From assembly GCA_023151115.1 (NCBI GenBank), contig JAKLJP010000019.1, positions 1 through 64,000 of the forward strand: a stretch of DNA of 64,000 bases, read 5' to 3'. Within the stretch, counting starts at the first letter, position 1; every line of letters begins with the position of its first letter. The position numbers and the translations under genes are program-made. The notes below the pieces were generated by a model that saw nothing but the letters and a program-made list of their open reading frames with translations, did no database searches and was not told the DNA's origin. The DNA comes from Anaerolineae bacterium (GTDB lineage: Bacteria; Chloroflexota; Anaerolineae; 4572-78; J111). Positions 16,105 through 26,407 of this stretch are shown here, piece by piece.

Positions 16105-17622
16105 TTACACCTGCCCGTGTTCAACCCGCTTAATTCCCTCGCGGTTTAATACCAGGCGCAGATGGCGGTCTAATTTCCCCTTTTCAGGCTTGATCGAGCG
16201 GTAGCGGGAAATAAAATTCAGGTGGTAGACCTTGTGGCAAGCCAGGGTTTTGAGCTGGCCCGCTTCTAAATAATGGCGAGACTCTACCGGCTCGCCCATT
16301 TTGCGCAAATAAGCCCGAATATCGTAACGCAGGATGTCGTTGATGCCAGTGATCTCCGGCACGTCAGCAAAAGCCTCTTTAAAAGCCGTGGCAAACAGCA
16401 CAATATCTTTGGCGTAGCAGATGATGTATTCACCCTGCCCATCATTATCCAAATCGGTAAATTGATCGCGGTTCCTGGCCTTGAGGATCGGCTTGGGCAC
16501 ATCCTTTTCGGCCACAAACGACACTTTTTCGCGCAAAATACCCAATTTATGACCGCCGTCCTGGGTACGGATAACCGTACGGCGATCGTAGAGAATATTT
16601 TGTAGAAAACCAGCAAACCACTGCCGGCCCACTTCTTTGATGCGGTCCTTGAACATATAGCCGACGACCAGGGCGATAAAAAAGGGGAAAGTCAGCTGGC
16701 CGTATCGTTCCTGAAAATAAAAAGCAACGACGGTTGCAAAAACCATAGACAGGCCAGCGGCAACCGCAAAAAGAAAGTGCTCCAGGCCCACGCCCTCACG
16801 CCGGACGGCGGTGGATAAATACAGCACGCTGGAGGCATATTTTTTCAGCACCGATGCTCTAAAGGCATATTCTTCGTTATCATCCCCTTCCTTCAACACC
16901 GAACGATAGCCCTGTGACCGGCGGTGTTTGGTTTCGCACTCAACCCGCTCACTCAATTTTTGTTTGTAATCTATCTTATCACCCTTTTTCAGGTAAGCCT
17001 CGACGATTTGAAACATTTCGACAGCGCTTTCTTCAATCAGGAGGCTAAGAGACTCATCGGTTAATTTGTAAGCCGCAAAGAGCTGCTCGTCCACATTGGG
17101 CAGATTAAAAGCCGGGTAAAAAGAGCGATATTTGTCGGTGATATGTTTGGTCTCAACCAAAAACTCTTCGACCAGGTTATGAATCAGCAGATTGATTTTA
17201 CTGTGCGGCGGCGCTTCGGCTATCCGTTTCTGGATCAGGTTGAAATGTTCCCGAATGGCGCTTTTGAGCATGGCGCTCAGGAACTTAAAGTTATTAATGA
17301 GGTGGTCGCGGTCGGCCGGCTCACCTGTCCAGTTTTTTGAGGTAAGGGTTTTTTCCAGGGCTATCAGCGGCGAGCTAACCCCTTTTTTAGTAAATTCGCG
17401 TAAAATGAGCGCCGGCGTTTTTAAGCGGATGTAGTTCTGTATGTCCCGGTAAAACTCAGCTTTGCTATACGTATTTGGCGTAATGCCCAGGCTTTGCGGC
17501 ACAAAAATATAAGTGGAAATCTGGTAATGGGTTTGCTGGCCAGGCAAGAGTTGATAATCTAGCTTGATTTCCATTTGATATTTATCATGCGGTTTAATAA
17601 CCTGTTGAATAGCTTCGATCAT
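16105..17622 (-). CDS. Conserved-looking membrane-anchored protein of unknown function
   Basis: A 505-residue protein I do not recognise. The N-terminal two-thirds are mainly charged and helical (residues about 90-280, with many Lys/Glu), followed by two hydrophobic segments (LFAVAAGLSMVFATVVAFYF and LTFPFFIALVVGYMF, about 282-323) and a soluble C-terminal part of about 170 residues. Both large soluble parts would lie on the same side of the membrane. I choose the ATG at 17622 with GAGAGAA upstream; a TTG eight codons earlier is less likely. It lies downstream of the uppS operon terminator and so has its own transcription. No neighbour suggests a role. Confidence 0.75.
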   Translation of the reverse strand: MIEAIQQVIKPHDKYQMEIKLDYQLLPGQQTHYQISTYIFVPQSLGITPNTYSKAEFYRDIQNYIRLKTPALILREFTKKGVSSPLIALEKTLTSKNWTGEPADRDHLINNFKFLSAMLKSAIREHFNLIQKRIAEAPPHSKINLLIHNLVEEFLVETKHITDKYRSFYPAFNLPNVDEQLFAAYKLTDESLSLLIEESAVEMFQIVEAYLKKGDKIDYKQKLSERVECETKHRRSQGYRSVLKEGDDNEEYAFRASVLKKYASSVLYLSTAVRREGVGLEHFLFAVAAGLSMVFATVVAFYFQERYGQLTFPFFIALVVGYMFKDRIKEVGRQWFAGFLQNILYDRRTVIRTQDGGHKLGILREKVSFVAEKDVPKPILKARNRDQFTDLDNDGQGEYIICYAKDIVLFATAFKEAFADVPEITGINDILRYDIRAYLRKMGEPVESRHYLEAGQLKTLACHKVYHLNFISRYRSIKPEKGKLDRHLRLVLNREGIKRVEHGQV

Positions 17623-17704
17623 GGTCGTTCTCTCGTTGGCCGGCAAAAAATAATTACTGATAAGCGTAAACTGAATCTTTTGATTGTCAATTGGTCAAAA
17701 TAAA

Positions 17705-17728
17705 AAATCTCCGAGTAATCGGAGATTT
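17705..17728 (-). terminator. Rho-independent terminator of the rpsB-uppS gene series
   Basis: A 10-bp perfect stem (AAATCTCCGA / TCGGAGATTT) with a 4-base loop. On the minus strand it is followed by TTTTTT. It sits just after the uppS stop codon. A T-run also flanks the other side, so it may work in both directions. Confidence 0.85.
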
Positions 17729-17754
17729 CTTTTTACTCTACCAGTGATGCTAAT

Positions 17755-18501
17755 TTATTTGGCGTCCCCATAGCGTCTTTCGCGCTGGCTGAAGGCATGC
17801 AACGCTTTATAATACTCGTCTTTGTCAAAATCAGGCCAGTAGACCGGGGTAATATAATATTCGGCATAAGCCGCCTGCCAGATCAAAAAGTTGCTGGTGC
17901 GAAACTCCCCGCTGGTACGAATAATCAAATCCGGGTCGGGTGAGGCGCCGGTGTACATATATTTACTCAACAAATCTTCGGTCACATCTTCCGGCTTAAC
18001 GTTGTCCCGAATCAAATTTTGCACCGCCTGGACAATTTCATCCCGCCCCCCATAATTAAAGGCCACGTTCAGAATGAGTCGGTCATTGTTCTTGGTCAAC
18101 TCGATGGCCCGCTGGACTTTTTCGCGAATGGCCGGTCTGAGCCTTTCCAATTTACCCAGATGGCGTAACTGCACCCCGTTTTTATGCAGTTCAAGCAGCT
18201 CGCGGTCAATAACATTTTCAAGGATATTCATCAACCCCATCACTTCCAGGGGAGGACGTTTCCAGTTTTCGGTGGAGAAGGCATAAATGGTTAACATTTT
18301 GACGCCAAACTCCACCGAATATTCCAAAATGCGGCGCAGATTCTCGGTTCCGGCCTTATGCCCTTCGATCCGGGCTTTGCCGCGCGATTTTGCCCAGCGC
18401 CCGTTGCCATCCATGATAATGCCGACATGATAAGGTGGGTTCGGTAGGGGCAAATATTTAGTTTGAGGTACGGGTTCGGTAGCCTTAACGATTTCGACCA
18501 T
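17755..18501 (-). CDS. uppS: Isoprenyl transferase (undecaprenyl diphosphate synthase)
   Basis: A 248-residue cis-prenyltransferase that extends farnesyl diphosphate with isopentenyl diphosphate units to make the lipid carrier for cell-wall synthesis. The signature [19 protein letters not shown] carries the catalytic Asp (about residue 31), and later motifs [33 protein letters not shown] and [14 protein letters not shown] are complete. It follows frr by 21 bases, continuing the rpsB-tsf-pyrH-frr series found in many bacteria. The cdsA and dxr genes that often come next are absent; a terminator ends the series here. Confidence 0.97.
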   Translation of the reverse strand: MVEIVKATEPVPQTKYLPLPNPPYHVGIIMDGNGRWAKSRGKARIEGHKAGTENLRRILEYSVEFGVKMLTIYAFSTENWKRPPLEVMGLMNILENVIDRELLELHKNGVQLRHLGKLERLRPAIREKVQRAIELTKNNDRLILNVAFNYGGRDEIVQAVQNLIRDNVKPEDVTEDLLSKYMYTGASPDPDLIIRTSGEFRTSNFLIWQAAYAEYYITPVYWPDFDKDEYYKALHAFSQRERRYGDAK

Positions 18502-18522
18502 CCTTGCTTACATCTGCAATAA

Positions 18523-19080
18523 TTATACTTCCAAAATCTCTTTTTCTTTGGCCGCGCTGATGTCATCAATTTTTTTAATATAATCGTCGGTTAATTTTTG
18601 CAATTGATCACGGCCTGAATAAAAGTCGTCCTCGGAAATCATCTTTTCTTTTTCAAATTCACGCAAATCTTCTAACTTATCACGGCGGGTATTACGAATG
18701 GACACCCTGGCTTCCTCGACCCGCTTAGCCACCGCCTTGACCAGGTTACGGCGGCGCTCTTCGGTCAAGGAAGGAACCTGCAGGCGAATAATCTTACCGT
18801 CATTGTTGGGCGTCATGCCCAAATCCGACTGCATGATGGCGCGCTCGATATGTTTGAGCGCCCCCGGATCGTAGGGGCGAATAGCAATCAATTGCGGTTC
18901 GGGCACACTGATCATAGCCAGTTCTTGTAACATGGTCGGAGTGCCGTAGTATTCAACCAGCAATTTATTGACCAGGCCGGTTGAAGCGCGACCCGTACGC
19001 AAGGCCGCCAAATCAGTAATAAGCGCTTCAACAGATTTGTCCATTGCTTTTTTTGCTTCAGTCAAAACTTCATTAATCAT
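18523..19080 (-). CDS. frr: Ribosome recycling factor
   Basis: A 185-residue factor that, with EF-G, splits the post-termination ribosome. The family-defining parts are present: MDKSVEALITDLAALRTGRA near the N-terminus, YYGTPTMLQELAMISVPEPQ, and RNTRRDKLEDLREFEKEK in the helical domain. GGAGG lies six bases before the ATG. Between it and pyrH lies a 171-base gap occupied by a nested repeat, so coupling of the two genes may be looser than elsewhere in the series. Confidence 0.98.
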   Translation of the reverse strand: MINEVLTEAKKAMDKSVEALITDLAALRTGRASTGLVNKLLVEYYGTPTMLQELAMISVPEPQLIAIRPYDPGALKHIERAIMQSDLGMTPNNDGKIIRLQVPSLTEERRRNLVKAVAKRVEEARVSIRNTRRDKLEDLREFEKEKMISEDDFYSGRDQLQKLTDDYIKKIDDISAAKEKEILEV

Positions 19081-19131
19081 ATTCTACCTCCGATACCACA
19101 GTAGCCGAGATCAGAGATTGGAGATTCAAGC

Positions 19132-19204
19132 TATACTGTCCGCAGGCACAAACTGAGCTTTTTGCCAGTGTAGAAAAACGCAGTTTGTATCCGTGCAAAG
19201 TATA
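19132..19204 (+). repeat. 73-bp palindromic element, family A, copy 2, nested inside another palindrome
   Basis: Near-identical to 250-324. It is flanked by GATCAGAGATTGGAGATTC on the left and AATCTCCAATCTCC on the right, which are themselves complementary. The element therefore appears to sit inside an older AGATTGGAGATT palindrome (about 19108-19221) in the pyrH-frr gap. Confidence 0.85.
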
Positions 19205-19251
19205 ATAATCTCCAATCTCCAAAATCACCAAGTTATTTAATCCTTATACTT

Positions 19252-19992
<741 letters not shown>

Positions 19993-20079
19993 TTATGTTC
20001 TGTCTACCAAGATAAGGCTAAAACCGACTCCTACAGAAAAGGCCGGAACACTGTGGGAGTTCCGGCCCTCTTGATACGC

Positions 20080-20958
20080 TTAACTCGCTCCGAGTTCAAA
20101 CCTGGCAAAGCGCCGGACTTTTATCTCGCTACCCAGCTCTTTGCCGACCTTTTCCAGCAACTTGGCGATGGTGAGATCATTATCCTTAACAAAAGGCTGT
20201 TCGACCAACGCCACTTCTTCATACCATTTTTTCAACTTGCCCTCGATAATCCGCTCTTTGATGTTATCGGGCTTCTTATCCTCGGCCAACTGCGCCCGGT
20301 AGATAGCTTTCTCAGCTTCAATAGCGTCGGCGGGGACATCGGCCGGACTCACATAACGAGGCGAGGCCGCCGCAATCTGTAAGGCCACATCGTGAACCAA
20401 CGTGGCAAATTTGCTATCGTTGGCGTTGCCGCCGGCCACATCCACCAAAACCCCCACCCGGCCGCCGGTATGAATGTAACTGTCGAGCATGCCGCCCTCG
20501 GCCGGCAATTCAAAGCGGGCGACACGCCGTATGATCATATTTTCGCCCAGCTTGGCAATGGTCTCGGTCAGCTTCTCCGCGACAGTTTTGCTGGAGTCGC
20601 CGATAAACGGCGAAGCCAGCAACGTGTCCACATTAGCAGCCTCGGCTTGATTGGCTACTTGCTGGACCAAGGCGGCTACAAAGGCTTGAAAATCCTCGGT
20701 TCGAGCCACAAAGTCTGTTTCGCAGTTAACTTCTACCAAAACTCCCAGCAGCCCATCAGCGCTGATATGAGCACTCACCAGGCCATCATTTGCCTCGCGG
20801 CTGGCCTTTTTCGAAGCGGCGGCCAGACCCTTTTTGCGCAAAAATTCAATCGCCTGGTCAATGTTGCCGTCCGTTTCCTGTAACGCTTTTTTGCAGTCTA
20901 AAATCCCTGCCCCGGTTGATTCCCGCAGCAGTTTAATATCTTCGGTTGTAATTGCCAC
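20080..20958 (-). CDS. tsf: Translation elongation factor Ts
   Basis: A 292-residue guanine-nucleotide exchange factor for EF-Tu. The N-terminal UBA-like domain (about 1-40: LRESTGAGILDCKKALQE) and the EF-Tu contact VNCETDFVARTEDFQAFV are present, followed by the two dimerisation-like subdomains (HTGGRVGVLVDVAGGN). The start is a GTG preceded by AGGAGG. It follows rpsB in the same direction across a 135-base gap carrying palindromic phrases. Confidence 0.98.
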   Translation of the reverse strand: MAITTEDIKLLRESTGAGILDCKKALQETDGNIDQAIEFLRKKGLAAASKKASREANDGLVSAHISADGLLGVLVEVNCETDFVARTEDFQAFVAALVQQVANQAEAANVDTLLASPFIGDSSKTVAEKLTETIAKLGENMIIRRVARFELPAEGGMLDSYIHTGGRVGVLVDVAGGNANDSKFATLVHDVALQIAAASPRYVSPADVPADAIEAEKAIYRAQLAEDKKPDNIKERIIEGKLKKWYEEVALVEQPFVKDNDLTIAKLLEKVGKELGSEIKVRRFARFELGAS

Positions 20959-20984
20959 AATTCCTCCTGTGGAAACAGTAATCA

Positions 20985-21108
20985 GTGGTCAGTAAACAAT
21001 TTTTGATTAAGAGTTACTATTCACTGATATCTATTTCATTATAAAAATAGGGAGTAGTTCTTATCATCAGTGGTGAGTGAACAGTCTGACTGATTACTGG
21101 TCACTGTC
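20985..21108. repeat. Inverted CAGTAATCAGTGGTCAGT phrases, overlapping the end of rpsB
   Basis: The left arm ACAGTAATCAGTGGTCAGT is at about 20982-21000 and the right arm ACTGATTACTGGTCACTGT at about 21087-21106. The right arm contains the rpsB stop codon and encodes its last residues (Ser-Asp-Gln). Related wording recurs at 50002-50160. Confidence 0.7.
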
Positions 21109-22101
21109 TTCCTCTTCAGCTTCTTCAACCGCAGCCAGGGCGGCGGCAATGGGTGAAGCAATCGGCATTGGCTCAAGTTCATCAACATCAGCAGCGACTT
21201 CTTCTGCTTCCTCCGCCGCTTCCTCATCAACTTCCTCGTCGTCATAGCTATCGTCAATTACATCTTCTATATCTTCTTCGTCAATACCGGCTTCAGCCCG
21301 AATCTTGGCTAAGGTGCTGGGGCCAAGATAGCGCTCCATGGCCTCTTCACCTTCGATGCCCGCCGCTTCTTCTTCTTCAGCCTGAATGGTGCTCAACATC
21401 GCCCGGCCTTCAAAGGCGGCATTGGCAATGGTATTGACCATCAACTTGATGGCCCGGATCGCATCGTCATTGCTGGGGATGATGTAATCTATCGGCTCGG
21501 GGTCGCAGTTGGTATCTACCATGGCAATCACCGGAATGCCCAGGGTGTTGGCTTCTTTAACCGCCAGCGCATCGCGGCGCACATCGGTCACAAAAAGCAG
21601 GTTGGGCAGGCGGCGCATATCTTTTAAACCGCCCAGCCGATGGTTGAGACGAGCAATTTCCTGCTCGCGCAGCAGGGCTTCCTTTTTGGGCAGGCGAGCA
21701 AACTCGCCCCGCGCCTGCTGTTTTTCAATCTCCAACAGGTAATCAATCCGCTGGCGAATGGTGCGCCAGTTAGTTAAGGTGCCACCCAGCCAGCGCTGTT
21801 CCACATAGGGCATACCGGCTCGGCTGGCCTCTTGCACAATTGTCTCCTGAGATTGGCGCTTGGTACCGACAAACAGAACCGCGCCGCCGGCGGCAACCGT
21901 ATCTCTCACCGCGGCGTAAGCCTGGTTCAACCTGGTGATGGTTTGTTGTAGGTCAATGATGTGAATACCGTTGCGCTCGGTAAAGATGTAGGGCTTCATC
22001 TTTGGGTTCCAGCGCCGGGTGCGGTGACCAAAGTGGACCCCTGCTTCGAGCAGGGATTTCATGGGTACAACAGATGCAGTGTTACTATTGCCATTAGCCA
22101 T
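21094..22101 (-). CDS. rpsB: Small ribosomal subunit protein S2 with long acidic tail
   Basis: A 335-residue S2, a protein of the 30S subunit. The body (about 1-235) is canonical: [64 protein letters not shown] and [19 protein letters not shown]. The last roughly 90 residues are a low-complexity tail of Glu/Asp/Ala ([16 protein letters not shown] and so on), about 95 residues beyond the E. coli protein. Tails of this type are seen in some other phyla and their role is unclear. GGAGG lies ten bases before the ATG. A promoter is visible at 22228-22256. The stop codon lies within a repeat arm. Confidence 0.97.
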   Translation of the reverse strand: MANGNSNTASVVPMKSLLEAGVHFGHRTRRWNPKMKPYIFTERNGIHIIDLQQTITRLNQAYAAVRDTVAAGGAVLFVGTKRQSQETIVQEASRAGMPYVEQRWLGGTLTNWRTIRQRIDYLLEIEKQQARGEFARLPKKEALLREQEIARLNHRLGGLKDMRRLPNLLFVTDVRRDALAVKEANTLGIPVIAMVDTNCDPEPIDYIIPSNDDAIRAIKLMVNTIANAAFEGRAMLSTIQAEEEEAAGIEGEEAMERYLGPSTLAKIRAEAGIDEEDIEDVIDDSYDDEEVDEEAAEEAEEVAADVDELEPMPIASPIAAALAAVEEAEEEDSDQ

Positions 22102-22227
22102 ATTTAATTTTCCTCCGTTTTGGCTTACTTCCGTCCGCTCTTCTCAACCAGTGGGGAACCCGGTTTGCCCTAGGCACGGTCCCGCTGTCAAAGAGCGTGT
22201 GAATTGGGTAAAAATTTACAAGCGAGT

Positions 22228-22256
22228 AGTATATCACGCCGCGCCAGAATCAGCAA
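22228..22256 (-). promoter_or_regulatory. Sigma70-type promoter of rpsB
   Basis: On the minus strand TTGCTG (22256-22251), 17-base spacer, TATACT (22233-22228). It predicts a leader of about 120 bases before rpsB. The leader could host feedback control by S2, as known in other bacteria, but I could not draw a convincing conserved structure. Confidence 0.65.
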
Positions 22257-22297
22257 GCAAATAGGATGGGTTTAACGGAACTGGGGAACTTTTCCCC

Positions 22298-22338
22298 GCT
22301 TATCTCGCGTCCAAACTGAGTTTGAGCGCGAGATAAGC
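22298..22338. repeat. 20-bp-arm palindrome with CAAACTGAGTTTG core
   Basis: Arms GCTTATCTCGCG and CGCGAGATAAGC around CAAACTGAGTTTG, with one internal mismatch. Related to 11869-11903. It lies between the divergent rpsB and dnaG promoters and is flanked by short CT/GA-rich phrases that partly pair across it. Confidence 0.8.
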
Positions 22339-22390
22339 CCCCTCAATTCCTTGAGTTTTTCAGTTTCTTCGAGTCCCTTTTAAAAACGGT

Positions 22391-22419
22391 TTGGCAAACC
22401 ACCTTTTCGTGTGTATAAT
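22391..22419 (+). promoter_or_regulatory. Sigma70-type promoter of dnaG
   Basis: TTGGCA (22391-22396), 17-base spacer, TATAAT (22414-22419). The consensus -10 lies 49 bases upstream of the dnaG GTG start, with GGAGGGAGGG in the leader. Confidence 0.75.
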
Positions 22420-22467
22420 TATAAAATCAGTTGTTAAAGTCCTCGGCGGAGGGAGGGTTTTAGCACC

Positions 22468-24444
22468 GTGAGTGTTGTTGACGACATAAAAGCCCGCCTT
22501 GATATTGTTGACATCGTTTCCGATACCGTCAACTTAAAAAAGTCGGGCCGCAGCTACACCGGGTTTTGTCCCTTTCACTCCAATACAAAAACGCCCTCCT
22601 TTGTTGTCTTTCCCGACACCCAGACCTGGCGTTGCTTTGGCGCGTGCGCCGATGGGGGTGATCTTTTTAGTTTTGTCATGAAACGGGAGGGGCTTGACTT
22701 TAAAGGCACGCTCGACCTGTTAGCCCAGCGGGCCGGGGTAAAACTACCCGAATACAGCGCCCGCTCTCCGCAGCACTCCGAGGAGCGTGACAAGTTACTG
22801 CAACTGGCAGCCGCGGCCGCCGCCTATTTCCACCAGCTTTTGACCACCTCAACCAGCGCCGCCAAAACACGCGAATATCTGGCGCAGCGCGGCCTCACCG
22901 CCGAAACCATCGCCACCTTTCAACTCGGCTATGCCCTGGATGAGTGGGAGGCGTTGAAAAGCCATTTTATGGGGCGGGGCTATACCGCCGCCGACCTGCT
23001 GGCGGTTGGCCTGATTGTCGAGCGTGACAACGGCGAACCCGGCTATGACCGTTTTCGCCACCGGCTGATGATCCCCATTCGAGACAGCCAGGGTCACGTC
23101 ATTGGGTTTGGAGCGCGGGCTTTATCTACCGACCAGGTTCCGAAATATCTCAACTCGCCCCAAACCGCGCTGTTTGACAAAAGCGCCACCCTGTACGGGC
23201 TTGACCTGGCCCGCAAGCCCATCCGCGACAGCAGCCAGGCCGTCATTGTCGAAGGCTATATGGATGCTATCCAGGCCCACCAGCAGGGCGCAAAAAATGT
23301 GGTGGCCCAGATGGGCACCGCGCTGACCGAGGCCCAGTTGAAGTTGATTGCGCCTCTGGCCAACCAGATTGTGCTGGCCCTCGATGCTGATTCGGCCGGC
23401 AACGCCGCCACGATGCGCGGTCTCAGCCTGGCCCGGCAGTTATTGCCAAAAAAGCACCGGGCGACCTCCACCTCGCGGGGTATTGCTTATGAGGCCCACA
23501 TCGAGCAGGAAATTTTTATTGCTGCCCTGCCACCCGGCAAAGACCCCGACGATGTGCTGCGCGAAGGGCTGGAGGTGTGGCAGCAGTTTATCAGCCAGGC
23601 GGTGCCGGCCCTGGATTTTTATGAAACTTTGATTTTGGAGTCAACCGATTTAACCACGCCCCAGGGCAAAGCTGTAGCGGTGCGGGAACTTATCCCGATA
23701 TTCCGCGAGATCAAAGATGATGTCGAAAAGGTGGCGCGAGTGCAGCGCCTGGCCCGCAAAACCGGCCTCGACGAGCGCCTGCTGCTGGCCGAATTAAAAA
23801 GTAAAGCGGCGGCCGCTACACCACGCCTGGCCAGCCGGCCTCAAAAGCAGCCGGAGCCGGAGAAGTCAACGGTGTTGGCCCCGGAGCCTGTCCCCAGAAT
23901 GGTGAGCACAACTTCTGCTTTGGGGCTGGAAGAGTACTGCCTGGGGTTGATTTTGAACCACCCGCTGTCGCTGGCCATCGCTAACGATATTCTGGAAAAA
24001 GAGGGGCTGCCCGGCTTGAGCATCAACGACTTCAGGCGGGGCGAAAACAAAGAGATTTTTAAGGCGCTGCAACTATGGACGGTGACTGAAACGCCCAAAA
24101 TCGAAACACTGGTCAGCATGGTGGATGAGGTGTTGGAGCGGCAACTGGCCGTTTTGGCCAGTCAATGGCATCGCCGCCCCCAGCCACCGGCGGAAAATAT
24201 CAATCAAGATTTGAGTGTAGCCATTTTACGCCTGCGGCTGCAAAATGTCATCGAGCAAATTAAAGAATTGACTTTTCTACAACGCGAAGCTGTGGATAAT
24301 AAAGATGTGCAGGGCGCGCGTCAGTACACCGAAATGGCCGAAACCTACAGCCAGCAGCGCAAAAAACTGGAACAAACCCGCGACGCTCTGTCGCTGATGG
24401 GCCAGCGCCGCGCCGAAGCCAATCGTTTTGGCCAGGCGCTTTAG
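22468..24444 (+). CDS. dnaG: DNA primase
   Basis: A 658-residue primase that lays RNA primers for replication with the DnaB helicase. The N-terminal CHC2 zinc finger shows Cys34, His37, Cys56 and Cys60 (CPFH ... CFGAC). The catalytic core follows (YDRFRHRLMIPIRDSQGHVI), with the TOPRIM signature VIVEGYMDAIQAHQQG and the metal-binding IVLALDADSAGN. A Pro-rich linker (about 450-475) leads to a C-terminal helical DnaB-interaction domain ending near residue 655. The start is a GTG with a strong GGAGG-type site upstream; no ATG is available earlier in frame. It precedes rpoD on the same strand, the usual macromolecular-synthesis arrangement. Confidence 0.97.
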   Translation: MSVVDDIKARLDIVDIVSDTVNLKKSGRSYTGFCPFHSNTKTPSFVVFPDTQTWRCFGACADGGDLFSFVMKREGLDFKGTLDLLAQRAGVKLPEYSARSPQHSEERDKLLQLAAAAAAYFHQLLTTSTSAAKTREYLAQRGLTAETIATFQLGYALDEWEALKSHFMGRGYTAADLLAVGLIVERDNGEPGYDRFRHRLMIPIRDSQGHVIGFGARALSTDQVPKYLNSPQTALFDKSATLYGLDLARKPIRDSSQAVIVEGYMDAIQAHQQGAKNVVAQMGTALTEAQLKLIAPLANQIVLALDADSAGNAATMRGLSLARQLLPKKHRATSTSRGIAYEAHIEQEIFIAALPPGKDPDDVLREGLEVWQQFISQAVPALDFYETLILESTDLTTPQGKAVAVRELIPIFREIKDDVEKVARVQRLARKTGLDERLLLAELKSKAAAATPRLASRPQKQPEPEKSTVLAPEPVPRMVSTTSALGLEEYCLGLILNHPLSLAIANDILEKEGLPGLSINDFRRGENKEIFKALQLWTVTETPKIETLVSMVDEVLERQLAVLASQWHRRPQPPAENINQDLSVAILRLRLQNVIEQIKELTFLQREAVDNKDVQGARQYTEMAETYSQQRKKLEQTRDALSLMGQRRAEANRFGQAL

Positions 24445-24457
24445 CTGGGCTGCCATT

Positions 24458-24496
24458 AATTCCAAATTTACCCTGACCCTATCCAAATTTGGAATT
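24458..24496. terminator. Hairpin between dnaG and rpoD
   Basis: A 12-bp perfect stem (AATTCCAAATTT / AAATTTGGAATT) with a 15-base loop. It is followed by only a short T-run. It could reduce read-through from dnaG into rpoD, or be one more intergenic palindrome. Confidence 0.5.
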
Positions 24497-24580
24497 GTTG
24501 GACCCAGATTTTTATTCTTGGCCCTCCATGTGTAAAATGTTACGCAAGCCATCCGGCGGATTAGGTGGAGACAAAAGAGC

Positions 24581-25957
24581 ATGGCAAAAAAGCAGGTTGC
24601 CAACCGACGAGCACAAACCAAATTAATTCGGCCCAAAGCGGCCGAAGCGGAAGATGTGTACGACGAAGACGCCTCACCGCTAGAGATTCTGCTGCAAAAA
24701 GGTAAAAAGCAAAAAGTTATCACCCAGAGCGACATTCTGGAAGTGTTACCCGACAGCGATATCAACACCGAAGCTGCCGACGCTTTGATTGCGCAGTTGG
24801 TTGAACACGGGATCGAGGTGCTAGACGACGACGAGGAGGACGCCGACACCGAAGTCCTGGCCGATGTCGAAGAACCCGACGATGCCGCCCTTCAGGAAGT
24901 TGAAGAAGAGTTAGGCGACGACGATTTTCTAAACAACCAGATCATGGAGCTGGCCTCCAGCGAATTGACCAACGACCCGGTCCGTATGTACCTGCGTGAA
25001 ATTGGTCAGGTTAATTTGTTGACCGCCCAGGACGAAGTTTCGCTGGCCAAACGGATTCAAAAAGGTATCAATGCCCGTAAAGCCGTGGAAAAGAACGGCA
25101 ACGGCTCGATGGACGAAGCCGCTATTTTGAAGGCCGAGTTGGACGGCAAACTGGCCAAACGCTGTCTGGCCGAAGCCAACCTCCGCCTGGTAGTCAGTGT
25201 GGCCAAGCGTTACATTGGACGCGGCATGAACTTTTTGGATTTGATCCAGGAAGGTAATATTGGCCTGCTGCGCGCCGTCGAAAAGTTTGACCACCGCCGG
25301 GGCTACAAATTCTCAACCTATGCCACATGGTGGATTCGCCAGGCCATTAGCCGGGCTATCGCCGACCAGGCTCGCACCATCCGCATCCCGGTCCATATGG
25401 TCGAAACCATCAACCGCCTGGTGCGGGTGCAGCGACGGCTGCTTCAGGAACATGGCCGGGAACCGACCTCCAAAGAAATTGCCCTGGAAATGGACCAGCT
25501 CTCACCCGAAGATACCGAAGCCATCCGGGAGGCTTTGCAGAAAAACCAGCCGATAGAACCCTCCCTGGAACGCCGTTGGCGGCGGGCGGCCAGTAAAGTA
25601 CGCCGGATTATTCGGATTGCCCAGGAGCCGATGTCGCTGGAAACGCCAATTGGTTCCGAGGAGAACAGCTACTTGGGCGATTTTATCGAAGATGAAAGCG
25701 TGCTGGGGCCGGTTGACGCCGCCTCCAAACAACTGCTCAAGGAACAGTTGCACGAAATTTTGGACTCGCTGAGCGAGCGCGAGCGCAAAGTATTGGAGAT
25801 GCGTTTTGGGCTAACCGATGGGCAGGGGCGCACGCTGGAAGAAGTGGGCAGTGAATTTGGCGTTACCCGCGAGCGTATCCGCCAGATCGAGGCCAAAGCC
25901 CTGCGCAAACTACGCCATCCTATCCGCAGCCGCAAACTGCGAGATTACCTGGGCTGA
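24581..25957 (+). CDS. rpoD: Primary sigma factor (sigma70/SigA)
   Basis: A 458-residue housekeeping sigma factor. Region 1.1-like acidic N-terminus (about 1-125) is followed by region 1.2 ([20 protein letters not shown]), region 2 with the -10 recognition block ([20 protein letters not shown], then [20 protein letters not shown]), region 3 ([20 protein letters not shown]) and region 4 with the -35-binding helix ([20 protein letters not shown]). Length and order match the SigA group. It lies 136 bases after dnaG and is followed at once by the tRNA-Asn promoter. GGTGGAG precedes the ATG. Confidence 0.98.
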   Translation: MAKKQVANRRAQTKLIRPKAAEAEDVYDEDASPLEILLQKGKKQKVITQSDILEVLPDSDINTEAADALIAQLVEHGIEVLDDDEEDADTEVLADVEEPDDAALQEVEEELGDDDFLNNQIMELASSELTNDPVRMYLREIGQVNLLTAQDEVSLAKRIQKGINARKAVEKNGNGSMDEAAILKAELDGKLAKRCLAEANLRLVVSVAKRYIGRGMNFLDLIQEGNIGLLRAVEKFDHRRGYKFSTYATWWIRQAISRAIADQARTIRIPVHMVETINRLVRVQRRLLQEHGREPTSKEIALEMDQLSPEDTEAIREALQKNQPIEPSLERRWRRAASKVRRIIRIAQEPMSLETPIGSEENSYLGDFIEDESVLGPVDAASKQLLKEQLHEILDSLSERERKVLEMRFGLTDGQGRTLEEVGSEFGVTRERIRQIEAKALRKLRHPIRSRKLRDYLG

Positions 25958-25958
25958 T

Positions 25959-25986
25959 TTGACGAAGCTGAACTGTTGACTATAAT
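25959..25986 (+). promoter_or_regulatory. Sigma70-type promoter of tRNA-Asn
   Basis: TTGACG (25959-25964), 16-base spacer, TATAAT (25981-25986). The predicted start is about 40 bases upstream of the tRNA. The -35 box begins directly after the rpoD stop codon. Confidence 0.7.
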
Positions 25987-26033
25987 TGCAAAGTCGTAGC
26001 GTGTGATAAATTTTACACAGCAGAAACTTATAA

Positions 26034-26106
26034 TCCTCGGTAGCTCAATCGGCAGAGCGGCCGGCTGTTAACCGGTTGGTTGGAAGTTCGAGTCTTCCCC
26101 GAGGAG
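26034..26106 (+). tRNA. tRNA-Asn (anticodon GTT)
   Basis: A 73-base cloverleaf. The acceptor stem TCCTCGG pairs with CCGAGGA and the discriminator is G. The anticodon stem is GCCGG/CCGGT-like with loop CTGTTAA, anticodon GTT at 26067-26069. The T-loop TTCGAGT sits in a GGAAG/CTTCC stem. The sequence continues CC; the terminal A is not in the DNA context I would call encoded (CCT follows). Confidence 0.96.
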
Positions 26107-26121
26107 CCTAAACTGTCAGGG

Positions 26122-26153
26122 AAGACCGCCGGGAAAATCGGCGGTCTTTTTTT
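26122..26153 (+). terminator. Rho-independent terminator after tRNA-Asn
   Basis: Stem AAGACCGCCG / CGGCGGTCTT with an A-rich loop followed by seven T residues. It lies 16 bases after the tRNA. Confidence 0.92.
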
Positions 26154-26290
26154 GAAATTCCCCTCAACGCCTCTGGTTTCTGATGTTGTGGCTCATGTTC
26201 CTGGTATCCTGTCACTGAGTTTTGGGTCCTGGTTTAACGGTTGGGAGGGTCAAAGTTATAGGTGTCCAGAAAAATTCTTTCCAACAATCA

Positions 26291-26342
26291 AGGTAACAGG
26301 TAGCACGGTAGCACAAATTTATGACCTGCTACCGTGCTACCT
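26291..26342. repeat. Palindrome of GGTAGCACGGTAGCA phrases
   Basis: Left arm AGGTAGCACGGTAGCAC, right arm ACCTGCTACCGTGCTACCT. It shares wording with 12278-12330. Located between the tRNA terminator and the next gene. Confidence 0.75.
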
Positions 26343-26407
26343 ATTTTAGCGGCGAAAACTTTTCTGGAGCACTATGTTATCACCATTGCAGAAAAGGGAA
26401 CATCTGA

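Noticed and set aside
15846..16124. 92-residue minus-strand frame with CHFEAESREIS-like text
   Set aside because: It translates the TGTCATTTCGA repeat and the start of the aminotransferase in a wrong frame; a known type of spurious protein.
26080..26349. 89-residue frame overlapping the tRNA-Asn 3' end
   Set aside because: It runs through the tRNA, its terminator and a palindrome.
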